Under the pieces are notes generated by a model. That model was given only the letters and a program-made list of their open reading frames with translations, ran no database searches and was not told the DNA's origin. Shown here in pieces: positions 14,309-22,706 of a stretch of 24,970 nucleotides of DNA; position 1 is the first letter of the stretch, and each line of letters opens with the position of its first letter. Position numbers and translations under genes: made by a program. Source of the DNA: an uncultured Oscillospiraceae bacterium (GTDB lineage Bacteria; Bacillota; Clostridia; Oscillospirales; Ruminococcaceae); NCBI GenBank assembly GCA_958448395.1, contig CAUDDP010000026.1, positions 1 to 24,970 on the forward strand, given 5' to 3'.

Positions 14309-16825
14309 GTGGCAAAAAAAAAGAAAAGCACGCCGCCAAAAAAGAGCAGTGACAATCAGGATACGCAAAAGCTGAATGCGGCTGACATCAAAAACGCCGT
14401 CAGCAAAGAACTGAAAAAAGAACTGGATGAAAAACAGAAGGCTGACCTCAAATTCAAATCTGTTTTACTGATGGTTTTTGCCGTCCTATCCCTGCTGGTC
14501 ATTCTTATTCCCGGCTCTTCCGGCTGGCGGCGAATGCATAATCTGTTGTTAGGATTATTCGGCGTATCTGTGCTGACACTGCCAGTGGTATTTTTCCTTG
14601 CCAGCCGGTTTATGGAGAATGCCATTACTGGAAAAAAGCCAAAGGAACACCGTCCGCAGTCCATCAGCAAATATTTTCTCTATGGGATTGGCATTGCTAC
14701 CCTCATCAGCGGCACGATACAAATCTGGTTTGGCGGAGAACTGCGAACAAAAAACATCATTGAAGCCGCTCAGTTTTTCTATGCATCCGGCAAAGAAAAT
14801 CCACTCTTTCATGGTGGGGCGATCAGTATTGTGGTCGCCTATCCATTTTCCGCTTTACTCGGCAATCCGGGCGATAAAATTTGCATTCTGATTCTCCTGT
14901 TCCTGGTCATTATGTGGCTGATGGGATGGGATATGCACGACCTCGGTACATGGTTTTATAGACTGGGTGCAAGCTGCCGGAATCTCCTGTTCCCATCAAA
15001 AGATGATATGCCTTCGGAAGAGGAGATACCCGATTTGGAGGAAGATGAAAAAAAGAATGGTCTTTTCTCCAAATTCCGAAAAAAAGCAAAAGAGGAAGAA
15101 GAGATTTCTTCTTCCGAAATAGAAAACACACAACAGATTCCACCTATTCCGGCAGAAATTACAGCAACACCAGAAGAAAATACAGAACCGTTAATGGAAT
15201 CATTCAACATGGATGTTCCTGTCGCAGAGGAAATCGCATTTCCTGCGGATGATCCTGTTTCTGATATGGAAGTGCCACCAACCATAGAACCACAGCCGTT
15301 CCCAGCTGGTGCAGAACAGATGGACGATGTCAGTCCGGTATCGCCACAGGAACAGAATGCCGCCCCTACTTATCATCTACCGGAACTTTCCTTGCTGAAA
15401 AAAGGACATAATTCCTCTAACAGCCGAGAAATCCAGAAAGAATTAAATCTCAATAAAGAAAAATTACAGAAAACACTCAGCGATTTTCATGTTGGTGTGG
15501 ATATCAAAGAACCACAACGTGGGCCAACTGTCACTCGATATGAAGTACAGCCCCATGCCGGTGTAAAGGTTTCCAAAATTACAGGTTTAGCGGATGACAT
15601 TGCACTCAGTCTGGCAGCACAAAGTGTCCGCATTGAGGCTCCCATTCCGGGAAAATCTGCGATCGGCATTGAAGTGCCGAATATGACAAAAGATGTAGTC
15701 ATGCTGCGAGACATTTTGGAATCCCCTGCCTTTCAAAGTACGCAGAGCCGCTTGGCATTTGCGGTCGGCAGAAACATTGCAGGAGAAGCCATCATTGGCG
15801 ATATTGCAAAAATGCCGCATGTAATCATTGCTGGTGCAACCGGCTCCGGTAAGTCCGTCTGCACCAATTCCATCATTATGAGCATTCTGTTTCATGCAAC
15901 ACCGGATGAAGTGCGGCTGATTTTAATTGACCCGAAAATTGTAGAATTTCGAGTTTATGAAAACATTCCACATCTGCTGATTCCAGTGGTCACTGACCCG
16001 AAAAAGGCAGCCGGTGCACTGAACTGGGCAGTACAGGAAATGGAACGCCGCTATCAGACCTTTGCAGACAATGGCGTCCGTGATTTGGGAGACTATAACC
16101 GCAAGGTACAGCAGCAAAAGGAGGCTGCACCCATGCCGCAGATTGTCATTGCCATTGATGAGTTGGCAGATTTGATGATGACTGCCTCCAAAGAAGTAGA
16201 AGATGCCATCTGCCGTCTGGCACAAAAGGCAAGAGCCGCTGGTATGCATTTGATTATTGCAACACAGCGACCAACAACGGATATTATCACTGGTCTGATT
16301 AAAGCCAACATTCCAAGCCGGATTGCACTTTCTGTCATGTCGCAGGTGGACTCCCGTACCATTCTGGATACCAGCGGTGCGGAAAAACTTCTCGGGCACG
16401 GCGATATGCTCTATTTGCCAAATGGTATGCCAAAGCCAATTCGGGTACAGGGATGTTTTGTTTCCACAGAGGAAATTGAAAAAACAGTTGCTGTTATCAA
16501 ACAACAGGCACAGACTGATTATGACTCACAGGTATTAGAGGGCATTGAGCAAAATATTCCAGTCATAAAGGGAGAACGCAGCAATACAGAGCTCAGCAAC
16601 AAAGATCCTATGCTGGAAGAGGCCATCGCTGTTGTAGTAGAAGCCGGACAAGCATCCACTTCCTCGCTGCAACGGTATCTGAACCTCGGCTATGCCCGTG
16701 CTGCCCGCATTATGGACGAACTGGAAAAGATGGGCGTCATCGGTCCCTATAATGGTGCAAAGCCGAGAAAAGTACTGATGTCAAAGCAGCAATGGGAAGA
16801 ACGGAAAATGCGAAACCTGCCGTAA
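14309..16825 (+). CDS. ftsK: FtsK/SpoIIIE-type DNA translocase
   Basis: The start is GTG 14309 with GGAAGG upstream; the product is 838 aa (MAKKKKSTPPKK...). Four or five membrane helices occupy about 51-69, 78-99, 122-141, 168-185 and 190-207. An acidic, Pro/Glu-rich linker spans roughly 230-360. The motor follows: an alpha domain, then Walker A GATGSGKS at 509-516, Walker B VIAIDEL near 613-619, and the gamma winged helix from about 770 to the end (LEEAIAVVVEAGQASTSSLQ, then YNGAKPRKVLM). The protein pumps chromosomal DNA through the division or sporulation septum, guided by KOPS/SRS sequences read by the gamma domain. Whether it acts as FtsK or sporulation-specific SpoIIIE cannot be decided from the sequence. 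Gap to tepA is 26 bp. Confidence 0.97.
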   Translation: MAKKKKSTPPKKSSDNQDTQKLNAADIKNAVSKELKKELDEKQKADLKFKSVLLMVFAVLSLLVILIPGSSGWRRMHNLLLGLFGVSVLTLPVVFFLASRFMENAITGKKPKEHRPQSISKYFLYGIGIATLISGTIQIWFGGELRTKNIIEAAQFFYASGKENPLFHGGAISIVVAYPFSALLGNPGDKICILILLFLVIMWLMGWDMHDLGTWFYRLGASCRNLLFPSKDDMPSEEEIPDLEEDEKKNGLFSKFRKKAKEEEEISSSEIENTQQIPPIPAEITATPEENTEPLMESFNMDVPVAEEIAFPADDPVSDMEVPPTIEPQPFPAGAEQMDDVSPVSPQEQNAAPTYHLPELSLLKKGHNSSNSREIQKELNLNKEKLQKTLSDFHVGVDIKEPQRGPTVTRYEVQPHAGVKVSKITGLADDIALSLAAQSVRIEAPIPGKSAIGIEVPNMTKDVVMLRDILESPAFQSTQSRLAFAVGRNIAGEAIIGDIAKMPHVIIAGATGSGKSVCTNSIIMSILFHATPDEVRLILIDPKIVEFRVYENIPHLLIPVVTDPKKAAGALNWAVQEMERRYQTFADNGVRDLGDYNRKVQQQKEAAPMPQIVIAIDELADLMMTASKEVEDAICRLAQKARAAGMHLIIATQRPTTDIITGLIKANIPSRIALSVMSQVDSRTILDTSGAEKLLGHGDMLYLPNGMPKPIRVQGCFVSTEEIEKTVAVIKQQAQTDYDSQVLEGIEQNIPVIKGERSNTELSNKDPMLEEAIAVVVEAGQASTSSLQRYLNLGYARAARIMDELEKMGVIGPYNGAKPRKVLMSKQQWEERKMRNLP

Positions 16826-16871
16826 ATGATACGGCAAAAAATATCGTTTTTCAGATGGGAGGAATCCTCAT

Positions 16872-18812
16872 ATGACACTGGACTTTTTACCAGTTACAAA
16901 AAAAGAACTGCTGGAGACCGGTGTCTCCCAGCCAGATTTTGTCTACCTCATAGGCGATGCCTACGTGGATCACCCAAGCTTTGGAGCAGCGATTATCTCC
17001 CGTCTGCTCGTTTCTCAGGGTTACAGTGTTGCCATGCTGCCACAACCAGATTGGCACAGCGACAAGGATGTGACCCGTTTCGGCAAGCCACGGCTTGCCT
17101 TTCTTGTCACAGGCGGCAATATTGACTCCATGGTCGCACACTATACCGCTGCCAAGCGGAAACGCAGCAAGGACATGTATTCCCCCGGTGGAAAAGCTGG
17201 TCTACGACCGGATCGTGCGGTCATCACCTACTGTCAGTGTATCCGACGTGCCTATCCAGATGCCGTCATTGCCATCGGCGGTCTGGAGGCTTCCCTCAGA
17301 CGCTTTGCTCACTACGACTACTGGGCAAATACGGTGAAGCCTTCTATTCTGGTGGAAAGCGGAGCAGATCTGCTGATGTACGGCATGGGAGAACACCAAA
17401 TTACAGAACTGGCTGCCCGTCTGGCACAGGGCGAACCAATTTCCACTATCACTGACATTCGAGGAACCTGTTATCTCACTGACCCGGTCAACACACCATG
17501 GGGGGCCGTACAGTGTCCGGATTATGCACAAGTTGCCAGTGATAAAAAGGCATACGCCAAGGCAACTCGACAGCAATATGACCAACAAGACGAAATCTAT
17601 GGCAAAACCGTCATCCAACGACATGGCAAGCAGATGCTAGTACAGAATCCGCCGGCATATTCTCTAACACAGGAGGAATTGGATGCTGTTTATCGGCTGC
17701 CCTATCAACGAAAACCCCATCCAATGTATGAGGCTCAGGGCGGTGTGCCGGGGATTGCAGAAGTCCAATTTTCCATTGCCCACAACCGTGGCTGTTTCGG
17801 CTATTGTAACTTCTGCTCCATTGCCCTGCATCAAGGACGACGTGTCACCTGCCGCAGTGAAGCATCTATTTTAGAAGAGGCAAAGAAAATTACGGAAATG
17901 CCCAATTTTAAGGGTTACATTCATGATGTCGGCGGTCCGACTGCCAACTTCCGTGCTCCATCCTGCAAAAAACAGTTGACACAGGGACTTTGCAAAGGGA
18001 AAAAGTGCCTTGCCCCACAGGTTTGCCCTGCCATTCATGCCGATCACTCGGAATATCTACAGATTCTCCGCAAGCTGCGGGCACTGCCGAAGGTAAAGAA
18101 AGTCTTTATCCGCTCAGGAATTCGCTTTGACTACCTGCTAGCTGACCCTGATGATACGTTCTTTCGGGAACTGGTACGGGAACACACAAGCGGTCAGCTA
18201 AAGGTTGCCCCAGAACATTGCAGCAATCATGTACTGGACAAAATGGGAAAACCGCATATTGAAACCTATCAGAAATTCCAAAAACGGTTCTATGAAATTA
18301 CCAAGAGCATCGGAAAAGAGCAGTACCTCGTTCCCTATCTGATGTCTTCTCATCCAGGCAGTACCTTGCAGGACGCCATTGCCCTTGCTGTTTATCTAAA
18401 AGAAAATCACATTCATCCAGAACAGGTGCAGGATTTCTATCCCACACCGGGTACGATTTCCACTTGTATGTATTATACCGAACTGGACCCTTATACCATG
18501 GAACCGGTTTTTGTTCCGAAAACAGAACAGGAAAAGGCATTGCAGCGTGCATTGCTGCAATACTACCTACCGCAAAATCGACCGCTTGTCCTGTCCGCAC
18601 TGCGGCAGGCAGGCAGAATGGATTTAGTTGGAAACGGTACCCACTGCCTGATCCCGGCAGGTTCTGCAAATCATAAACAGCCACAAAACCATACCGCAAC
18701 GGCAAAACGAAACGGAGGGATTTCAAAATGGCAGAAAAAAACAACAACAAACGCACAAAAACTGCCACAAAATCAAACACGCAAAAAACACGCCGGCAGC
18801 CGGAAAAAATAA
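16872..18812 (+). CDS. ygiQ: YgiQ-family radical SAM protein (UPF0313)
   Basis: ATG 16872 follows GGGAGG by 8-9 nt. The 646-aa protein opens MTLDFLPVTKKELLETGVSQ, typical of YgiQ, with a cobalamin-binding-like N-terminal half and GGLEASLRRFAHYDYW at 137-152. The radical SAM cluster motif CX3CX2C is C308, C312, C315 (NRGCFGYCNFCSI). Further conserved blocks include HPGSTLQDAI and QDFYPTPGT. The radical SAM domain would make a 5'-deoxyadenosyl radical; the substrate is not established. The last 40 or so residues are a basic, low-complexity tail, and its final 85 nt overlap the next gene in another frame. Confidence 0.92.
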   Translation: MTLDFLPVTKKELLETGVSQPDFVYLIGDAYVDHPSFGAAIISRLLVSQGYSVAMLPQPDWHSDKDVTRFGKPRLAFLVTGGNIDSMVAHYTAAKRKRSKDMYSPGGKAGLRPDRAVITYCQCIRRAYPDAVIAIGGLEASLRRFAHYDYWANTVKPSILVESGADLLMYGMGEHQITELAARLAQGEPISTITDIRGTCYLTDPVNTPWGAVQCPDYAQVASDKKAYAKATRQQYDQQDEIYGKTVIQRHGKQMLVQNPPAYSLTQEELDAVYRLPYQRKPHPMYEAQGGVPGIAEVQFSIAHNRGCFGYCNFCSIALHQGRRVTCRSEASILEEAKKITEMPNFKGYIHDVGGPTANFRAPSCKKQLTQGLCKGKKCLAPQVCPAIHADHSEYLQILRKLRALPKVKKVFIRSGIRFDYLLADPDDTFFRELVREHTSGQLKVAPEHCSNHVLDKMGKPHIETYQKFQKRFYEITKSIGKEQYLVPYLMSSHPGSTLQDAIALAVYLKENHIHPEQVQDFYPTPGTISTCMYYTELDPYTMEPVFVPKTEQEKALQRALLQYYLPQNRPLVLSALRQAGRMDLVGNGTHCLIPAGSANHKQPQNHTATAKRNGGISKWQKKTTTNAQKLPQNQTRKKHAGSRKK

Positions 18813-19684
18813 TTGGTCTGATTGCCCTATTGGTCATCGCCTGTGCAGGCGGTACAAAGGTCTTTGGATGCAATGAAATCAATGCCAACGCCAGTGCAAC
18901 CATTTCCTTTCTGGATGTGGAACAAGGTGACAGCATCTTGATTCAAGCCGAAGGGAAAACCGTTTTGATTGATGGCGGCGAACGAGATCAAGGCAGCGTG
19001 GTGCTGGACGATCTCAAACAATATGGTGTCACGACGATTGATTATATCATTGCCTCTCATCCGCATTCCGACCACATTGGTGGTCTGATTGATGTCCTGG
19101 ATACCGCAGCAACCACGTCCGACCTCACAGTTTCCGCTGTGATTCTGCCAGATGTTCCGGATGCCGATGTGCCGACAACCCGTACATATGAGGCATTCTT
19201 AGATGGCATTGACAACAACCATATTACCCCGACATTTCTCTCAGAGCAGGAAACACTGACGTTGGGGGAACATACCACATTGCAGTTGATTCCACCACCG
19301 GCAGAAAACAGCTACTCTTCCCTGAACGATTATTCGATTGCTGCTTATTTGGACTGTGGCGGAAAGACATTCCTATTTACCGGAGATGCAGAAAAGGAAG
19401 AGGAGGCAGATTGGCTGGAGAGCGGTGCACTGCGTAATCTCCATGCTGATGTTTTCAAAGCAGGCCATCATGGCAGCCGAACCTCCTCCAGTGAAGCCCT
19501 GCTGGAACAAATCAAACCAACTTATGCGGTCATTTCCTGCGGTGCAGATAACTCCTATGGGCATCCGCATGAAGAAGCACTGCATCGTTTTCAGACTTAC
19601 TGTGACAAAATCTATCGGACAGATATGGACGGTACGGTGATCTGCAAGGTGGAAAACGGTGAGCTGAAATGGTCGTTTAATTAG
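18728..19684 (+). CDS. ComEC-like metallo-beta-lactamase-fold hydrolase, membrane or lipid anchored
   Basis: ATG 18728 follows GGAGGG by about 8 nt and overlaps ygiQ by 85 nt. The 318-aa product has a basic Lys/Thr/Asn-rich N-terminus (1-27) and a hydrophobic segment at 28-40. That segment ends in VIAC (Cys39), which satisfies a lipobox, so export as a lipoprotein is possible. The catalytic domain matches the stand-alone ComEC/Rec2 beta-lactamase domain: FLDVEQGDSILIQAEGKTVL then IDGG, the metal motif HxHxDH as HPHSDH (111-116), FTGDAE, KAGHHGSRTSS, and a C-terminal SYGHPHEEAL. The family includes extracellular nucleases linked to DNA uptake. The ComEC channel part is absent. A DUF3006 gene follows directly. 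Confidence 0.9.
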   Translation: MAEKNNNKRTKTATKSNTQKTRRQPEKIIGLIALLVIACAGGTKVFGCNEINANASATISFLDVEQGDSILIQAEGKTVLIDGGERDQGSVVLDDLKQYGVTTIDYIIASHPHSDHIGGLIDVLDTAATTSDLTVSAVILPDVPDADVPTTRTYEAFLDGIDNNHITPTFLSEQETLTLGEHTTLQLIPPPAENSYSSLNDYSIAAYLDCGGKTFLFTGDAEKEEEADWLESGALRNLHADVFKAGHHGSRTSSSEALLEQIKPTYAVISCGADNSYGHPHEEALHRFQTYCDKIYRTDMDGTVICKVENGELKWSFN

Positions 19685-19695
19685 GAGGATATACC

Positions 19696-19905
19696 ATGAT
19701 CATCATTGATCGAATCGACGATGGCATTGCCATACTGGAAACCGACAATGGAATGCAGACGATACCAGCAGAACAACTGCCGGAACATGCAAGAGATGGC
19801 GATGTACTGCAATGGACAGAAAACGGCTACGAAGTAGATGTAGCTGCAACCGAAAAACGACGGCAGAAAATACGAGATCGTCTGCAAAACCGAAAAAAAG
19901 GATGA
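19696..19905 (+). CDS. DUF3006 domain protein
   Basis: This 69-aa protein starts at ATG 19696, about 6 nt after AGGAGG and 11 bp after the metallo-hydrolase gene. It reads IIIDRIDDGIAILETDNGMQ, then acidic beta strands (VLQWTENGYEVD) and a basic helix (EKRRQKIRDRLQNRKKG). The D-R-x-D-x-G-x-A-x-L-E opening and overall size are those of DUF3006. Genes of this family commonly follow ComEC-like hydrolase genes. The basic tail could bind nucleic acid or anionic membrane; the function is unknown. Confidence 0.88.
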   Translation: MIIIDRIDDGIAILETDNGMQTIPAEQLPEHARDGDVLQWTENGYEVDVAATEKRRQKIRDRLQNRKKG

Positions 19906-19911
19906 AACAAA

Positions 19912-21189
19912 ATGGAAACCGACTTACTCATTATTGGCGGCGGTGCCGCTGGTACCGTTGCTGCCCTGCTGCTGGCATCTGCCGGAAAACGCTGTATCAT
20001 CTTAGAAAAAAACGGACAAATTGGACGAAAACTCCGCATTACCGGAAAGGGTCGCTGCAATCTGACCAATGCCTGCAACCTAGATACGCTGCTGGCAAAT
20101 GTCCCTCGAAACCCAAAATTTCTGTACAGTGCCTTTGCACGCTGTATGCCACAAGACGTCATGCAATTTTTTGAACTGCTCGGTGTCCCGCTGAAAATCG
20201 AACGGGGCAATCGGGTCTTTCCTGTCAGCGACAAGGCAGAGGATATCGTTGCAGCTTTGCAGCGTGCCCTGCGAAAGGCAAATGTTCCAGTTTATCGGGA
20301 AACTGTCACGAAGCTGCTGCTCACAAACAATCGCTGCAATGGAGTACAAACTGCATCCGGAAAACAATATACTGCCAAACAGGTTCTGCTGGCAACCGGC
20401 GGTGCCTCCTATCCGGCAACCGGTTCTACCGGTGACGGCTACGCACTGGCAAAGCAAGCAGGTCACACCATTATCCCGCCAGAACCGGCTCTCGTGCCGC
20501 TGGAAATACAGGAAAAATGGTGTGCAGAACTGACGGGGCTTTTACTCCGCAATGTATCCCTCCGCCTATACAACGGAAAAAAGTGTCTGTATGAAGCACT
20601 GGGGGAAATGCTGTTCACCCATTTTGGCGTATCGGGTCCACTGGTGTTAACCGCCAGTTCCCTGCTGCCAGATGCCATTCCAAAAGACGGCAGCTGCCGA
20701 CTGGTACTGAACCTGAAACCGGGCTTGACCCCGGAACAACTGGACAGACGCCTCCAACGAGACTGTTCTGCCCATCCCAATCAAGCAATGGGAACAATTT
20801 TTCGTGGTCTGCTGCCGCTGAAACTGGTGCCTGTTTTTTTAGAGGTAGTCAACATTCCGCCGGAAACAAAGGCAAATACTTTGACGAGAGAACAACGGTT
20901 CACACTGGTAAAAGGCTTGCAGGCATTTCCACTCCATGTGACAGCCAGACGTTCTCTGAAAGAAGCCATTATTACCAGAGGCGGTGTTTCTGTAAAAGAG
21001 GTACAGGCAAAAACAATGGCTTCCAAATTGTGCAGCGGTTTATATTTTGCCGGTGAACTGCTGGATGTAGATGCCTACACCGGCGGCTTCAATTTGCAGA
21101 TCGCTTTTTCCACCGCTTCCTGCGTGGCAGATGCCATACAGGCAACAGAAACCTGTTCCGTTCCATCTTCGGCATATCATGCCGAATAA
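19912..21189 (+). CDS. BaiN-like / HI0933-family FAD-dependent oxidoreductase
   Basis: ATG 19912 is 6 bp after the DUF3006 stop, with AAGG nearby. The 425-aa flavoprotein has a Rossmann dinucleotide motif GGGAAG (9-14, in METDLLIIGGGAAGTVAALL), a GRKLRITGKGRCNLTN block at 38-53, ATGGASYPATGSTGDGYALA, and a C-terminal FAGELLDVDAYTGGFNLQ signature. Members are called HI0933-like or YhiN; one relative, BaiN, acts in bile-acid dehydroxylation. That activity should not be assumed here, since close homologs are found widely. Likely substrate unknown, cofactor FAD, cytoplasmic. Confidence 0.93.
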   Translation: METDLLIIGGGAAGTVAALLLASAGKRCIILEKNGQIGRKLRITGKGRCNLTNACNLDTLLANVPRNPKFLYSAFARCMPQDVMQFFELLGVPLKIERGNRVFPVSDKAEDIVAALQRALRKANVPVYRETVTKLLLTNNRCNGVQTASGKQYTAKQVLLATGGASYPATGSTGDGYALAKQAGHTIIPPEPALVPLEIQEKWCAELTGLLLRNVSLRLYNGKKCLYEALGEMLFTHFGVSGPLVLTASSLLPDAIPKDGSCRLVLNLKPGLTPEQLDRRLQRDCSAHPNQAMGTIFRGLLPLKLVPVFLEVVNIPPETKANTLTREQRFTLVKGLQAFPLHVTARRSLKEAIITRGGVSVKEVQAKTMASKLCSGLYFAGELLDVDAYTGGFNLQIAFSTASCVADAIQATETCSVPSSAYHAE

Positions 21190-21256
21190 AAAATATTATA
21201 CTTTATCATTTCTGCGGCAGAACTGCTGCAAGCAAAGGAGAAAAAAGGAGTTAGCT

Positions 21257-21928
21257 ATGAAAACCATTAACGTCGCCATTGACGGCCCCGCCGGTGCCGG
21301 TAAAAGTAGTATTGCAAGAGAACTTGCCGCTAAGCTGGGCTTTATTTATGTGGATACGGGTGCCCTATACCGTGCAATCGCACTGTATACACAGGAGCAC
21401 CATTTGTACAACAAACAGGATATCATTCGGCAGCTGCCGAAAATTGACCTGAAAATTAAGTTCATCGGCGGAACACAGTGCATTCTGCTGGGCGGTGAAG
21501 ATGTTACGGATGACATCCGTTCTCCGGAAATTTCTATGCTTGCCTCCAAAGTCTCTGCCATTCCAGAAGTACGGGAATTTCTCTTTGATTTACAGCAAAA
21601 GATTGCCAAGGAGCACCATGTCATTATGGATGGCAGAGATATTGGTACTGTCGTATTGCCAGACGCCGACTTGAAAATTTTTCTAACGGCTTCCCCAGAA
21701 GAACGTGCCAGCCGCCGCTATCTGGAATTGCAGGAAAAGTCAGATGCCCCTACTTACGAACAAATTTTGAATGACATCAAAGAACGGGATTATAAAGACA
21801 CCCATCGGGAAATTGCACCACTGCGGCAGGCGGAAGATGCCGTATTGGTGGATACCACAAATATGGGCTTTCATGAAGTCTGCGATGCTTTGATGGAACT
21901 GATGGAAGAACGTCTGGATTTAGAATAA
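21257..21928 (+). CDS. cmk: Cytidylate kinase
   Basis: The start is ATG 21257 with AAAGGAG about 8 nt upstream; the frame is open to 21071 but only over the preceding gene. The 223-aa product has the P-loop GPAGAGKSS (10-18), the substrate-side GFIYVDTGALYRA (28-40), and DGRDIGT (125-131) with ASPEERASRR in the lid (146-155). It phosphorylates CMP and dCMP with ATP for nucleic acid and lipid precursor synthesis. It precedes plsC by 13 bp, as in the cmk-plsC-ispH-rpsA order of Clostridia. The 67-bp gap before it holds a small hairpin near 21211-21228 without a T-run. Confidence 0.96.
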   Translation: MKTINVAIDGPAGAGKSSIARELAAKLGFIYVDTGALYRAIALYTQEHHLYNKQDIIRQLPKIDLKIKFIGGTQCILLGGEDVTDDIRSPEISMLASKVSAIPEVREFLFDLQQKIAKEHHVIMDGRDIGTVVLPDADLKIFLTASPEERASRRYLELQEKSDAPTYEQILNDIKERDYKDTHREIAPLRQAEDAVLVDTTNMGFHEVCDALMELMEERLDLE

Positions 21929-21941
21929 GGAGGAATCCATT

Positions 21942-22706
21942 TTGTACGACCATATTGTCGCATTCTTTTACCGTGTTGCTTACTATCTTGTACGGTTTGT
22001 ATTCTTTTTTTACTATGATATCCAATTTGAAGGCAGAGAAAATGCACCGCCGAAAACGGAATCTGCTATTTTTGCCTCCAATCACCGCAGTTTCCTTGAC
22101 CCAGTTCTGGTGGCAATGGGAGCACCACACCCATTTAACTACATTGCAAAAGAAGAACTGTTCAAAAACAAACTGTTTGCCCGTTTCATCTGGTTTATGG
22201 GGGCATTTCCGGCAACCTGGAAAGCCGATCCGTCTTACGATATGCTGGAAGAAGCCGTTACCCGCCTGAACAACAACCGCCACCTGACAATTTTTCCTGA
22301 AGGCACTCGTCATACGGATGGTAAGGTCGGCAATGGCAAAAGTGGTGTCTGTGTGCTGGCTGCCAAAAGCGGCAAGCCAGTCATTCCAGTAGGGTTGATT
22401 TTCAATTCCAACAACCTGCACTTCCGCAGCAAAATCTGTGTGCGACTGGGAAAACCCATGTATGCATCTGACTATAGTCTGACACCAGACTCTACACCAA
22501 GAGAAATGCGGCAGATGAAACTGGACATCATGCAGGCAATTCGGACACTGGTGGAAGAAAATCCACCTTTTCCGATTGTTCACGATAAGCCAAAAACACA
22601 ATCTAATGCTGACCGACACCGTACAGAACGGCTGGAAACGATACATCACCAGCAAAAGCCACAGTCAGCGGTATCCAATGAAGTGGCAAAGGAGCAAACA
22701 AAATGA
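21942..22706 (+). CDS. plsC: 1-acyl-sn-glycerol-3-phosphate acyltransferase (PlsC)
   Basis: The start is TTG 21942, nine bases after GGAGG; no ATG in frame fits an SD. The 254-aa product opens with a membrane-associated hydrophobic segment (about 9-27). It carries acyltransferase motif I NHRSFLD (47-53, NHX4D, with the catalytic His48 and Asp53) and motif III FPEGTR (118-123). It transfers an acyl chain to 1-acylglycerol-3-phosphate, giving phosphatidic acid at the inner face of the membrane. A polar, His/Gln/Lys-rich tail of about 45 residues extends beyond the usual end. It overlaps ispH by 4 nt (ATGA), so the two are probably coupled. Confidence 0.93.
   Translation: MYDHIVAFFYRVAYYLVRFVFFFYYDIQFEGRENAPPKTESAIFASNHRSFLDPVLVAMGAPHPFNYIAKEELFKNKLFARFIWFMGAFPATWKADPSYDMLEEAVTRLNNNRHLTIFPEGTRHTDGKVGNGKSGVCVLAAKSGKPVIPVGLIFNSNNLHFRSKICVRLGKPMYASDYSLTPDSTPREMRQMKLDIMQAIRTLVEENPPFPIVHDKPKTQSNADRHRTERLETIHHQQKPQSAVSNEVAKEQTK

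Noticed and set aside
19912..21189. Bile-acid 7-dehydroxylation enzyme BaiN
   Set aside because: Only the widespread HI0933 family is supported; there is no bai operon around it, so a bile-acid role is not claimed.
21777..22655. 292-aa minus-strand ORF over cmk and plsC
   Set aside because: Antisense shadow of two well-supported genes without its own signals.
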